Below, piece after piece: positions 37,952 to 48,652 of a DNA stretch of 64,000 bases (within the stretch, counting starts at the first letter, position 1; each line of letters starts with the position of its first letter). Below the pieces are notes generated by a model. That model was not told the origin of the DNA. It ran no database searches and worked only from the letters and a program-made list of their open reading frames with translations. Position numbers and translations under genes: made by a program. Origin of the DNA: Pilaira anomala (taxonomy: Eukaryota > Mucoromycota > Mucoromycetes > Mucorales > Mucoraceae); assembly GCA_025716855.1 (NCBI GenBank), contig JAIXMQ010000035.1, forward strand, positions 62,001-126,000, read 5' to 3'.

Positions 37952-40900
37952 TTAGAAATAAAATTGTTTTACATCATGAACAGTAAAAGGCTCGTCACAG
38001 CTTGGGCATCTTTTTCTTGTATCTAAACACTCTTTACAAAATGTGTGCATACATTTTAAGATAATGTGTGACTTTAGTCTAGTTCGACAGGAACTACAAT
38101 TAAGTAGTGACTATAAAAGAAGAGAGAGAAAGTTAAATCATTTGAATATTCTAGTTGATATTTACTTACTCTATATTCTTCTCGCTCTTTCCTTAATTTC
38201 ATTTCCGCAGGTCTTTCGACCTTGTTAGTCGAATCTACCTTTCGTTTTAATAACTCACTGCTTTCCTCTAATCGAAGTCTTGTATGGGCGCCTTCCTCGA
38301 TTAAACGAATTTTATCAAGAATAGATGTTTGCAGCTATTTGAGTTGTTATTAGTATAATGAAAAAAAAAATGGGTTATTATAAATATACCTCTGCAATTC
38401 TATCCTTTGACAATAAAGTCTTTTCTTTTAACTCATCCAGGACCAATTTAGTCTCCTCGCTTTTTTGTTTATATATATCGTATACAGCTTTACTAGTATC
38501 ATGCTCACGTTTCAAACAAGTCTAGAATTGTATACAAATATTAGAATACACATTTTGTGTTTACTACTATTAACTTACTGCTTGGCTAATTAAATTTTTT
38601 TCGCGTTCGTTCATTTGTTTGATATGGGCAAGTTGTTTATCCCCTTGCTTCCCTAACGAATTAGCAACCATGGCGAGTGCATCCTTTGACTTGTTTAAAG
38701 AAGTAAAAGTTTGATTGTATTTTACGCGTTCCGATTGTAGCTTTAATACTTCATCTTCAAGTGCAAATAATTCTTTAACCTTTGTCATATTTCCTTCCTC
38801 AAGTTCAGCGTAAGCATTAGAAACACTTTCAATTTCACTCAAGAGTTGTTTTTCAGTCTATATCAAGAAAAAAAAATTACTAAACAGCTCTAGTGATAAA
38901 TTAATATACTTACAGCTTCTAAGCCTAGTATTTTTTCCTTGGATTCAGAAATAATTATTCTTTCTTTTTCAATTCTGTCCTGCAGAACCTTTTCAACTTG
39001 TGCATCACTCATAGTAGTAGAAGGATGAAAGCCATATTTAGCTTCGAAAGCATTTGCTTCTAAATCTAATTGCTTCATTCGTGATATGTGAGATAATTCC
39101 TGTTCCAAATTCTCATGCTGTATAAGTGATTTCTTTTGTTCCAATTGTTCTTCAAGAGCTTTCAGTTCATTTTGTAAAGGTAATAATAAAGGTTCTCGAC
39201 CGTCGCTATTTAATAAAAGTTCATAATATTCTTTTACGCCAGTTCTGGCTGCCATTTTCTTTTGCAATCTTAATACTTCAGTTTCAAGATAGTTTACCCT
39301 TTCTTTTCTTGTATCTGCAATTACTTTTAATTCGGCTATAGAACATCTACCAACTTCAGTCGAGGCTTTTCTTTCTTCTAAATTCATTTGCAGTTTATCT
39401 CTTTCGCCACGAATACGAGTTAAATCGCCATCTAACTTGCATAACTGTTCTCTCAATTCCTGAAAATAATTAACTTGTTCAGAGTCCAATTCTTTGATAA
39501 GCTTACGTCGATTACAGTTCAAGTCATCTAAGCTACCTTGAAGGTCATGACAAATATTCGAAAGGTGATTGCATTTATCTTTATGATAAGCACGACTTTG
39601 TGATAAATTTCGACATATTGCCGATTTGTAAATGCGCGATTCTGGTACACATATCAAGTCCATTTCTAATCGTGCAATCTGTTGCTTTAATGCAATTCGA
39701 TCTTCTTTAATCAATTCTATATCATGTAACTTTTGTTCGAGAGTTTGTTGAGCACGGATTAGCGGGTCATGGGAAGATGTGTCTGGATTCTATAGAAAAA
39801 TTTAGGTTAGTTTTTTTTTCTATATTCATATTTGTAATGCAATATATTTTTTTTTCTCTTATTACTCACATTAAATGTAGTAGAAGGGGCTATATCTGTA
39901 GTTGATATAGATGGTACAACATCTGTCATTTTCGTGATCTCATTTTTGACAGTACTCTTGCTCTCTACTTTCTCTAATTCAGATTGTGCCTGGCGTAAAT
40001 TGTCTTCAGTTAATGATAATCTGTTATTCAATATTCTCAGCTCTTCTGATAACAGTAAGTACTATAAAAATCCCATGTTAAACATAAATAAACTATACGC
40101 TATACACATATTAAAGACCAACCTTGAAATTGGATAGTTTGTAACGATGTCGTAATTCACCAAGTGATCTCTGATTATTGACCCAAGAAGAAAGAATACG
40201 ACTATGTGCCTTTTGAATATCTTGTAACGAACCGTCCTCTATTAAACTAGTTAAAATAGATATTCACTTTTTTTTTTTTTTTTTTTTTTTTGTACAAAAT
40301 AAACAACTTACCAAAAACAGACTCAAAACCTGTTGTTATATTTTCTCTTTTAGCAACCCAAGACTCAATCAAATGATTCAACTTGGGAATGGTTTGGTCG
40401 TTATAATCTTTGTTTTTATAAGCATTAGACGTGTTTGAAGTCAATTCCGTAGCCCAGTCTTCTTGTAATAAACGTTTGAAATCGTCATCGTTCACATCTA
40501 TGTAGAAATAATATTTGAATGAGTATGACTTTGTAGAATTTGATGGGGAAAGGGTACATTATTCTTTTTATACCTATATAATTAGAGGTTTGTCCAAGAC
40601 TAGATAAACCTTCTTGAATAATGTTTGACAGAAATGTTTGTAGCTATTTGAGTGTTTTAATATACCATGAACCAAACTGATAAGTGTTGAATGAATTGTA
40701 GGCTTACTTGTTTAAATGAATCTTCCCAAAGCTTCAAATGTTGTTCACTTTCAGACTTGTTTTCTTCAGCCTGTTCTACGTATTTTTTCCATCTCTTAAC
40801 AGATCTCTATTCAAAGTGTAAACAACGAATTATTAAAATAAAAACAAAAAGGTGAAGCGCGTAGAGACAATCTAAGTCTTCTCATTTCGTTATACTTACC

Positions 40901-41173
40901 ATATATTCTTTCCATTGTCTCATAATAGCATCTTTACGAAAAGCTTCTAAAGGTTCCTAAAAGGGTTGGAATGTCTAATTTGGTTTCAGGTATTGATACG
41001 AAGTTACAAAAATTTACCTTGAAAGAATCAGAAGTGTCTTCATTCTCTTCTTGATCTTCTTCATTAGGTGAAGAAGCTCTTGATAAGAATCGCTTCTTTG
41101 GAGGTATTGAAGTAACACTTTGTTCATCCATTTCGTTTGAACGACGCTTTGTGTTGTCTTCAATTTTTGCCAT
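37952..41173 (-). CDS. BRE1: E3 ubiquitin ligase Bre1 (histone H2B monoubiquitination)
   Basis: With the E2 Rad6 it places ubiquitin on histone H2B, a mark linked to H3K4 and H3K79 methylation and to transcription elongation. Twelve exons (41173-41018, 40956-40900, 40806-40708, 40643-40574, 40497-40312, 40238-40123, 40061-39870, 39789-38914, 38857-38579, 38521-38390, 38334-38170, 38110-37952) give 828 residues. Plan: N-terminal nuclear-type region (PPKKRFLSRASS), more than 600 residues of coiled coil, and a C-terminal RING from C781: CSSCRTRLK, KCMHTFCKECLDTRKRCPSC, ending in the family tail DVKQFYF. The terminal RING and long coiled coil are the Bre1/RNF20 plan. It lies next to the Rtt106 gene in the same orientation. 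Confidence 0.94.
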
Positions 41174-41297
41174 GAAAATAAAAACAAACAGTTGTATTTT
41201 TTAAAATGTATTAAATCAAGTCTGATATTGATGAGACATTCTCTACTTAGAGGACAGTCACGATGTAAACTACTAGAATATGGTTATACTAATTCGC

Positions 41298-41531
41298 TCA
41301 AAAAGCGACAATCATATCAGGGAAAAGGACTAGCCATAGCCACTTACTTGTGCCTCAAACAAATACAAAAACATTACATCTTTGATCACCAAGTATTCTT
41401 TTATAGACTTTTTGCTACTTACGTCTCCCGAATTGCTTTTGTCTCAACAATACTGAATATAAAGGATCTTTTCCTAAGTTTGAAAACGCCTTGAACAACG
41501 TTACACTTTTTGGGAGCAAAGATATTTTCAT
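41298..41531 (-). CDS. Possible small two-exon gene, 54 residues
   Basis: In the 460-bp gap between BRE1 and RTT106. A start at 41531 opens MKISLLPKSVTLFKAFSNLG; a GTAAGT donor after FGR near 41424 can splice in frame to TSKWLWLVLFPDMIVAF and stop at 41298-41300. The result is a basic N-terminus and one hydrophobic segment, the form of a small mitochondrial membrane protein. No family recognised. Only the splice geometry and composition support it, so this could equally be leader sequence of BRE1. Confidence 0.28.
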
Positions 41532-41635
41532 AGCAGGCTTTAGCAGATTGCCTTTAAATCAAGTTTATATATACATATATATATATATATGCTAAATTTA
41601 TTGATAAAAAAAAGAATCTAGATTCGAATGATACT

Positions 41636-42835
41636 TTAGTCATCATCTTCATCCAACAAGTCTTCCTCATCATCATCTTCATCAATGAACATATGGTTTT
41701 GCTGAGTTGTATCTCTTTCAGTATCTTCATCATCATCGTCATCATCCGCATCGGTATCATATTCTAATGGCTCGTTTTCACCATCGCTAGGTTCGAAATC
41801 GTCATCGTTTTCTGAGTCTTCGTCTTCAATATTTGCGATATTATTCGTAGAGTCTTGGTCTTTTTGATCTTCTTCTGTTTTAGTTACCACCGCCTTTCTT
41901 TCTTCTGCCATACTATTATCGTTGACACCTATTTTCTTTGAATAGGCCTCAATACCCCCATATTCAGATTGCTCAATCATTGAAAATTGGACAGTGTCGT
42001 TATCACCTTCTTTCGTCGTACGAAATCCGGCGGAACCCAATACTTGACAGTTAGGTTTTAAGGTTAATGTTAAATCAAATGTTCGTTGAGTAATATTTGT
42101 AATGACAGTAGAAGCCAAGCTATCGATAGGAAAGAATAATGTAGGTTTTTTGAAGCCAAATAAAATACCAGTAGGTAAAAAGAATAAGAACCCATCTTTT
42201 GCCTTTAAATAAGCTAATACGTGAGATTTGTCTTCTAAAACTTTTCCAGTGCTAGAAGAAATACCCGTACTATGGAAAAATTCTTTAGATGGATGAGTAA
42301 TTTTAACACGTGTGTGTTGTGATAATAAATTGCTAATTGTTTGATGCTTATCGGTTGTTAACATTTCATCTTTTGTATTAGGCTTTTGTAGTATCACGTC
42401 TACCTTGTCTTGTGAACTAAATACAAGACAATCTTCAGACTTGAGGAATAATGTATAGGTGTTACACTTGGTGGCCTTGTCAGGGCTGGGAACACAAGCA
42501 CCTCCATCTGGTGAAAAATCGTCTAGATTATATTGAAATTCGATAATATCAGATTTAGGATTGTGTAATAATAAACGCGTGCGTGTAATTATTAAGTTGT
42601 ATTTCTTTCGAGCAGGCAATTGAAAAGATAAATCTAATATACGGAATACTTCATCGCTTGATATGTTATTTTCTTCGACTTTACGGCGTTTGGCTTCCCT
42701 ATCAGACGGTTTGTTATCGTAATATCGTACCATACGTTCAATCACTCTCGAGCTTGCTGGAAAAGCTTTTATTAAATCTTGTACAGACTGTTTTAAATTG
42801 GGATCATCTATACTTTCATCTAACCAGCTTGTCAT
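41636..42835 (-). CDS. RTT106: Histone chaperone Rtt106
   Basis: Nuclear chaperone that receives newly made H3-H4 and acts in nucleosome assembly and heterochromatin silencing. Intronless, 399 residues. The central part has the tandem PH-type (Pob3/Rtt106) domains: TYTLFLKSEDCLVFSSQ, then SHVLAYLKAKDGFLFFLPTG, LFFPIDSLASTVITNITQRT and TLTLKPNCQVLGSAGF. The last hundred residues are strongly acidic (runs of D and E), typical of histone chaperones. The N-terminus (MTSWLDESIDDPNLKQSVQD) is helical, matching the Rtt106 dimerisation region. The acidic tail is long compared with yeast. Could be confused with the FACT subunit Pob3, but the length and absence of an SSRP1 N-terminal domain favour Rtt106. 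Confidence 0.88.
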   Translation of the reverse strand: MTSWLDESIDDPNLKQSVQDLIKAFPASSRVIERMVRYYDNKPSDREAKRRKVEENNISSDEVFRILDLSFQLPARKKYNLIITRTRLLLHNPKSDIIEFQYNLDDFSPDGGACVPSPDKATKCNTYTLFLKSEDCLVFSSQDKVDVILQKPNTKDEMLTTDKHQTISNLLSQHTRVKITHPSKEFFHSTGISSSTGKVLEDKSHVLAYLKAKDGFLFFLPTGILFGFKKPTLFFPIDSLASTVITNITQRTFDLTLTLKPNCQVLGSAGFRTTKEGDNDTVQFSMIEQSEYGGIEAYSKKIGVNDNSMAEERKAVVTKTEEDQKDQDSTNNIANIEDEDSENDDDFEPSDGENEPLEYDTDADDDDDDEDTERDTTQQNHMFIDEDDDEEDLLDEDDD

Positions 42836-43068
42836 TTTAAAAGAAAAAAAAAGTTTAAAAGGAAGAGAGTAACGAAAAAAAAACACGCTACACCGCTTTC
42901 TTTTAAGAAACCGACGCGTCTGTTTTTTTTTTTACATTTCAGCAGTAACTTTTTTCCTATTGTTATTGTGACATTCCAAGCTTATAAAAAGACTGAGTAA
43001 AAGTTTATGAGTAGTTTTTTAAGTTTCGATCCCAAAATGATTGAAATCAGATTAAAAAATTTATTAAT

Positions 43069-44624
43069 TTAAGTTAAATAAGCATAAACAGAAAGGGTGG
43101 AATATATAATAATATAAAGTAATGGTATGTAGAGAATAAAATACAGCCAGTAACCACAGCATTCTCTAATTGTATTTCGTAAGGAAATTGGTACTTTAAA
43201 TGTTCTGTCATTTTCATAGACACCTTCAGAAAGAAAAGCTTCCTCAGGGAATTTACCATGTTGATTAAAATATACAAGACGTTTATCTTTTTCAGCCCAA
43301 TTGTTTAGTAACCATTTGGTAAAATTGTCGGTATCAGAAGGTATTTTGTCGATACGGTAACGACGAATATGAATATGAATTTCTTTAGGGCCGGTGCCAT
43401 GGCAAAAAATACTTTGCATTGTCATGACATCTTCTGGATTTTGACCGATAGGAATTCCAGGATAACCTACAGTAAGATCGTACAACCATTCTACGCTATC
43501 ACCTAAAGTTTCTTTACAGAGTAATAAACCAGTTGTTCTCGGTAAAAGTGTGAATTTAAAGTCATCCTAGATGAATATTAAAAATATTAACGTATGATTA
43601 GTGTACGACCTTTGGCGGAGTGCTATACGATTTATTAATGTACCATGTGAAGTTTATCAGCAAATTCTTTTGATTTAAGCCTTGTATCATCAGAGATCAC
43701 TGAAGAAGAAAAAAAGTTTGAAAGTTAAATAATTGGTAATCTGTTTTCCAATCTGCTTTTTTTTTCTCTCTTTCTTTTTACCTGTGCCTTCTGGGAATAA
43801 AACCAGCCACATGGGTCTTTTTCTCTTTTTAGATGTTTCCAAGTTATGAACAATATTGTCCTTGTCATGTTCCAATTTACGTTTTAAAAAAATGAAATCA
43901 AAGAATTTCATACCCTACATTTATAGATCAAATATATTTAATAATTAAATTAAGTAAAGGGATGGAAAATTAGTTTACCCTATTGTTTAAAATTAAAAAA
44001 AAAAAAAGTTAAAATTAGGCCTATCACGCAATTCATTTAAGCATTTCTTACGTTCCATAAATTGGTATTTGGCTTAAACTATGTTTTAACATAATCTTAA
44101 GCGCGCCATGAGCATTTGATAAATAAGCTAAAAACCAAATATATATCCAGTCTGCATAAATCTATAATATATATATATTAGACCAAAAAATTAATATTAA
44201 ATATATAAAAAATATATATAAATGTATACAAATATACCTGATGGTTTGATATCATAACAAGTCTTTCGGGGAAAGATATCCCGGTTACTTTTCCTTTCTT
44301 ATTTCTAGTTAATAACAATTCTAATTTATCATTGTCACGCTCTTCCTCATCGATTTCATCCGAGATATCAGTTCCTTCATCTGTACAACTCTCATCAATT
44401 GTAATGATAAGTTCTCCGGGCGCAAAGATTCTCATTACTTGAAACAAATTTTGAGCCCATTGTCTCATTATATGTGCATGATATCCAAGATATAACTTTC
44501 TTGAAAATGGCCAAATGAACAATGAAAGAAACTGTACAATTACAATAGATGTTGAAAATCCCCATAATCCAATTGTACATAGCGCACCACGTATCACCGC
44601 TCGGATGTTATCCATTTGATACAT
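43069..44624 (-). CDS. HX4D acyltransferase, lysophosphatidic/lysocardiolipin type (LCLAT1/Cst26-like)
   Basis: Integral membrane enzyme that transfers an acyl chain to a lysophospholipid. Exons: 44624-44238, 44161-44052, a single nucleotide at 43979, 43914-43782, 43699-43644 and 43566-43069; total 394 residues. Motif I NHQIYADW with H128 and D133; motif III FPEGT (207-210); then LLPRTTGL. A hydrophobic N-terminal segment and two C-terminal ones (GYWLYFILYIPLLYIIIY) anchor it. Between exons 2 and 3 the frame is one base short. The gap holds two intron-like halves flanking AG|G|GT, and a one-base exon there restores IYGTGMKFFDF, which aligns with the family pattern PxxGxGMQFF. Without it a TGA follows at once. 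Shares a 204-bp divergent promoter with TMA16. Confidence 0.88.
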
Positions 44625-44828
44625 TTAAAATTCAGTGAAATAAATATATAAAGATGAAAAGAAAGAGAAAGATGAAAAACCCAGAATGAAAAATGTGTAC
44701 CTTTTTTTTTTTTAAAGAACAATCTATGTGACTGTTGGGTAAATGGTCGTGGCTTTTTATAACTTTTTGTACCATTTTTTTTCATAATTTATTCTTTGCA
44801 CTTGTTTCATACGATCCACCTTAACAAA
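44625..44828. promoter_or_regulatory. Short bidirectional promoter (acyltransferase / TMA16)
   Basis: Only 204 bp separate two divergent start codons. Contains a T12 run (about 44703-44714) and an AT-rich core; no clear factor site seen. Confidence 0.5.
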
Positions 44829-45062
44829 ATGGTAAGATCCGTCTAAAGTAATCAAGAAAAGTTATTTGAAATATTTATACCAGTATATAATATGATAGGG
44901 AAATAGAAGAATCACTTTAAAAACTATCAAGAACAGAGAGGCTATTCACCCATACTCTCGTAAGGCACAACAGATCTCTCGAGTTTATCAACGTAAAGAA
45001 AAATTGGCTAAAAAAGAAATTCAAAAAGCCAATAACCCTATGGGTAAGTTACTATTATTTTA

Positions 45063-45120
<58 letters not shown>

Positions 45121-45597
45121 AAAAAAAAAAATATTATTAGGTGAAAGATGGATTTGGTTCAGATATGCATTCGAAGAAGACAAGGTCGTAGCTACAAAGG
45201 CAGAAATGCATGAATTAGTAGAAGCATATCTTGTGCGTCATGACGACGAAATTGAAGAATTAGAAAAAGATAGATATAAGGGACATAAAAAACCAAAAGG
45301 ACCCCGTCAAGATAATTTAGAGGCATTAAGAATTAGTGAGCGAAACGAATATATCTCTGGTATAGGTAAATATGTGAAATTATACATTTATTATTTAGAA
45401 TACAGAAGCTAATATTCATAATAGAATTACCTGATATGACAAATGGTAAAACATTAAAATTATTAAGGGAATGGGATGGGGATAAGAACAGTATGACTCG
45501 TATGACCACAATTAGATTGCAAAAGCCGGTAGAACCCACTGAAAAGACTATTGACACAAAAAATCAAAAGACTGGAGAAATGATGGATTTAAAGTAA
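44829..45597 (+). CDS. TMA16: Translation machinery-associated protein 16 (Tma16 family)
   Basis: Nuclear factor that binds late pre-60S ribosomal particles. Four exons: 44829-44831, 44899-45043, 45141-45365, 45425-45597; total 181 residues, the family length. The first coding exon is just the ATG (ATG|GTAAGA). Family features: IHPYSRKAQQISRVYQRKEK near the N-terminus, RWIWFRYAFEEDK, EMHELVEAYLVRHDDEIEEL, and ELPDMTNGKTLKLLREWDGD. The second intron contains a 53-base poly-A run. Basic, highly charged, no membrane segment. Confidence 0.92.
45066..45118. repeat. Poly-A tract of 53 bases inside a TMA16 intron
   Basis: Uninterrupted A run between the GTAAGT donor and TATTATTAG acceptor of intron 2. 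The intron has little other sequence, so most of its length is homopolymer. Confidence 0.95.
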
Positions 45598-46555
45598 TCA
45601 CAATAAAATACATTGTATAATTAGAGAACCCGTACTTTTTTTTTAAGATTTCATTCAATGTGTGTGACTAAGATTAAACCGAACCGATTCCCTCAATTAT
45701 TTGGGCGTAACACTTTTATTTTTCCGTCAAATGGTGAACATATGTCAAAAAAAAAGGAGAAAGGGAAAAGAAATGGGATTACTTACAGTGGAATATCCGA
45801 AATTTGTATATTTCCCCTTTCATCTTATTCTCCTGGGTGGATTTTAATGAGTCCAGAACGTTAAATACATAATATGAATACGTTGTAAAAAATAACTTTT
45901 TTTTTTTTTTTTACTATAAACTTTTATATTATACATTACATAAAACTCAAGTAGTGCACGGACCCCATTTTTATTTTTATATACTTTAGATATTAAATAT
46001 ATATTTTTTGATACTGTTTTGTTTCATACATTTAACACAGAAAAAAAAATAATAAACATTTTTATATACTTTATATTAACAAAAAAAAACTTTAAAAAGT
46101 TAAATTTTAAAGTTTTATCGAAAACAATAAAGTCTGGACCTCTATATATGAAAAAGGGGTTGTTTTGTGCGTGTTATGAGTAAGGACAAGGAGTATAATG
46201 GTTAGTAAATCGATCTGATCAAGTCAACTATTTCGTTTAAAAAAAATAACTGTTGTCTTGTGCGCCTTATTAACTAATCTCATTTTTATTCAAAGTAATA
46301 AGAACCATTTATCAAGTGTTACAATTTAGAATCTCGGAAGATCTTAATAATTGAAAAAGTAATACTTTTTGTCCCCCTTTACATAATATACATATCTCCG
46401 GGTTCCTTTATTTTTGCATTTGTTTCTTTACTGATTTAGTAATTCCATTTGTCCAAAAAATCACTCCTAACCTATAAAAGAAAGCTCCCGTCGTTCACGC
46501 AACAGGAACACAAGAATTTTTATCGTATATATAAGTTAGCTTTTTGTTTCCTATT

Positions 46556-46589
<34 letters not shown>

Positions 46590-46627
46590 TTTCTATTGAT
46601 TTTCTCGGCTTATACATACACTTTAAA
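45598..46627. other. Intergenic region, about 1 kb, no supported gene
   Basis: 3' flank of TMA16 and promoter of the next gene. AT-rich with T and A runs. A (CT)n tract at about 46559-46588 lies 40 bp upstream of the next start codon. Short frames at 45658-45864 lack motifs. Confidence 0.5.
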
Positions 46628-47389
46628 ATGTACAAAACAATACAGATTGAATCAGCATCTTCACTCCCATTAACTAGAGAGAATTTATTAAGTTTTCAAA
46701 ATTCAATGTCTCAGCAAAAGGATTCAGTTTCCAATGAAATATTACAAAGATATTGTCATGAACTTCTTTTATCAAAACAGCCACCATCTTATCGTGAAAG
46801 ATGCCATTCGACCCCACCACAAAGAGATGAAGTAGTGGCTTCGCCTCGGGTTCTTCCATTTCCGTATCACAACGACTCAATGTTCCTTCCGACTGCCGAA
46901 CAAATACAATACCAACATCTCCATACTTCAGTAGTAAGCTCATCCACTTCTCGGGCCGATTCTTCAAGTACTCCACCTGAATCAGAATATTTAATATCCC
47001 GACCTCATTCTACAACAAATATTCAGTGTAGCAATCATAGTTTATCTTCACTTCAACAGCCTTCTGAAAGAAGATCCTTACAATCCAAGTTTGATATCTC
47101 AAGAAATCTTATTATTTCTAAGAACAATAAAAAACAACGCTTCCTACGCCGTTTTTCTTCATTCGATTCTAACTCGAGCACATTATCTGAACCACCTCAA
47201 AAAGATGATGAAAAAAAACCGTTATTGAAACGTATTCTAAAAATTTTCAGCAAGAGTAAAAAGATAAAAGAACCAAGCACTAATGATGAAAGTATTCATC
47301 AGGTTTGGTATTGTCAGTATTCGAAGAACCCCTCTGCCCGTTTCGAAAAATATTACCATCATCAACGTCAAATGGTGCCTGTGTCATAA
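46628..47389 (+). CDS. Unrecognised Ser/Pro-rich protein, 253 residues
   Basis: Intronless. Start chosen at 46628 (MYKTIQIESASSLPL), just after a CT repeat and ACA-rich leader, because the upstream in-frame residues translate the CT repeat. The protein is largely disordered (Ser, Thr, Pro, Gln rich; PPQRDEVVASPRVLPFPYHN). It ends in a basic Lys-rich helix (KKPLLKRILKIFSKSKKIKE) and an aromatic tail (HQVWYCQYSKNPSARFEKYY). The ordered, aromatic C-terminus looks more conserved than the rest and may be a short binding motif. No enzyme domain seen; function unknown. Confidence 0.6.
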   Translation: MYKTIQIESASSLPLTRENLLSFQNSMSQQKDSVSNEILQRYCHELLLSKQPPSYRERCHSTPPQRDEVVASPRVLPFPYHNDSMFLPTAEQIQYQHLHTSVVSSSTSRADSSSTPPESEYLISRPHSTTNIQCSNHSLSSLQQPSERRSLQSKFDISRNLIISKNNKKQRFLRRFSSFDSNSSTLSEPPQKDDEKKPLLKRILKIFSKSKKIKEPSTNDESIHQVWYCQYSKNPSARFEKYYHHQRQMVPVS

Positions 47390-48580
47390 ACAACAAACAA
47401 ATAATCAATTATCTCCATCATTATACATAGTTCTTTCATTCCTTCAATCCTCTCTATATATATTAGAAATGCCACATGTATACGTAAACCCATTCTTGTT
47501 TTGTTATGACCCTCTATTTCTTTTCTTTTCTTTTCTTTTTGCACATATTTTCCTTTCATGTACTCTTGTATCAAGTATTAGCCTAGTTATACTTTTTAGC
47601 TTTTTAAATATATTTATTATTATTGTTTTATTTATTTGTTTACATGTTGAGTGGCGTTTTTTTTTTTTTTTTTTTTTATTTTTTTTTAAAAGAAAAAAAA
47701 ATTTATAGCTCTTTGTTCAAAATTAACTAAAAAGAGTATCCCTTTTTTTTTATTTACTAAAAAGATCATCGAAAACATGTTTGTTTAACAACAACAAATA
47801 GAGGTTCATCATCATCGGGTTCAGAGGTTCCGCCTACATAATCTTTTATTGCCAACGGTGAATGACAATTGACACAACCATCCTCACGAACGCCCAATTA
47901 TTTTTGTGAAACTTATGAACGAATCTGTTTTGCAGTTCTTTTTTTAGGCTCGCATGTATGATGTTATACATACATTGTTACTAACCTTTTTTTGGTATTA
48001 TTCTGTCAAAACTATAAATCCCATCAAACAACTTTTTAAACTTTAAGAATATTCAAATAAACTCAATTAATCAATCAATGCCGAATAAAACGATTACATT
48101 CAAAAGATTGTTTTTGTTGTCCAAATACAATAATAGGAATTGATTTAAATAATAACAAAATAAAAATAAAAATAATGTGAAACAACTTGTCGAAATCTTG
48201 CCCCTGTATCTTCTGTAAATAGATTTTCTCTCTTGTTTACAAATACACCCTAGATCCTCTTTCTTGTCTAGACTTTTAAAGAGAATCTTTTTTGCCTGAA
48301 ACTAATTGATCAATATTCTAATAGAAAAAGTATCCTTGCTTCATTTGTTGATAAAAGTATAATTCACTATTGTTGCAATTGAAACATATGTCTTTACTCT
48401 GAGCTTTTTCCAGGATCCATTTTTTGAAAGCTACACCATAGCAAATGGACGTTCTATTGCTAATATATCTAATCGTCTTTTATCTTCCTACTGATAAGTT
48501 ACACGACAATGCCAAACAGGACCTTCCTACTTTAGAAAATATCTACATACACTTAGTTAAGTAAAAGTAGCAAAAGAAAA
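47390..48580. other. Intergenic region, 1.2 kb, no supported gene
   Basis: AT-rich, with a T22 run at about 47657-47678. No recognisable coding exon on either strand. Confidence 0.5.
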
Positions 48581-48652
48581 TTCCCTGACGGGGAATTGAA
48601 CCCCGGCCGCGTCGGTGAGAGCGACGAATCCTAGCCACTAGACCATCAAGGA
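48581..48652 (-). tRNA. tRNA-Glu, anticodon CTC (second, identical copy)
   Basis: Identical over the mature region to the gene at 34233-34304, same strand. A box, CTC anticodon and B box are intact. A T4 run lies just past the 3' end (minus strand ATTTTCTTTTGC). Part of the immediate 3' flank (AGCAAAAGA) is also shared. Confidence 0.95.

Noticed and set aside
43978..44051. Alternative in-frame exon retaining the poly-T piece of the acyltransferase gap, from an acceptor near 44016
   Set aside because: It would insert a poly-Phe segment between two conserved blocks of the enzyme; the one-base exon fits the family pattern better. Not excluded without cDNA.
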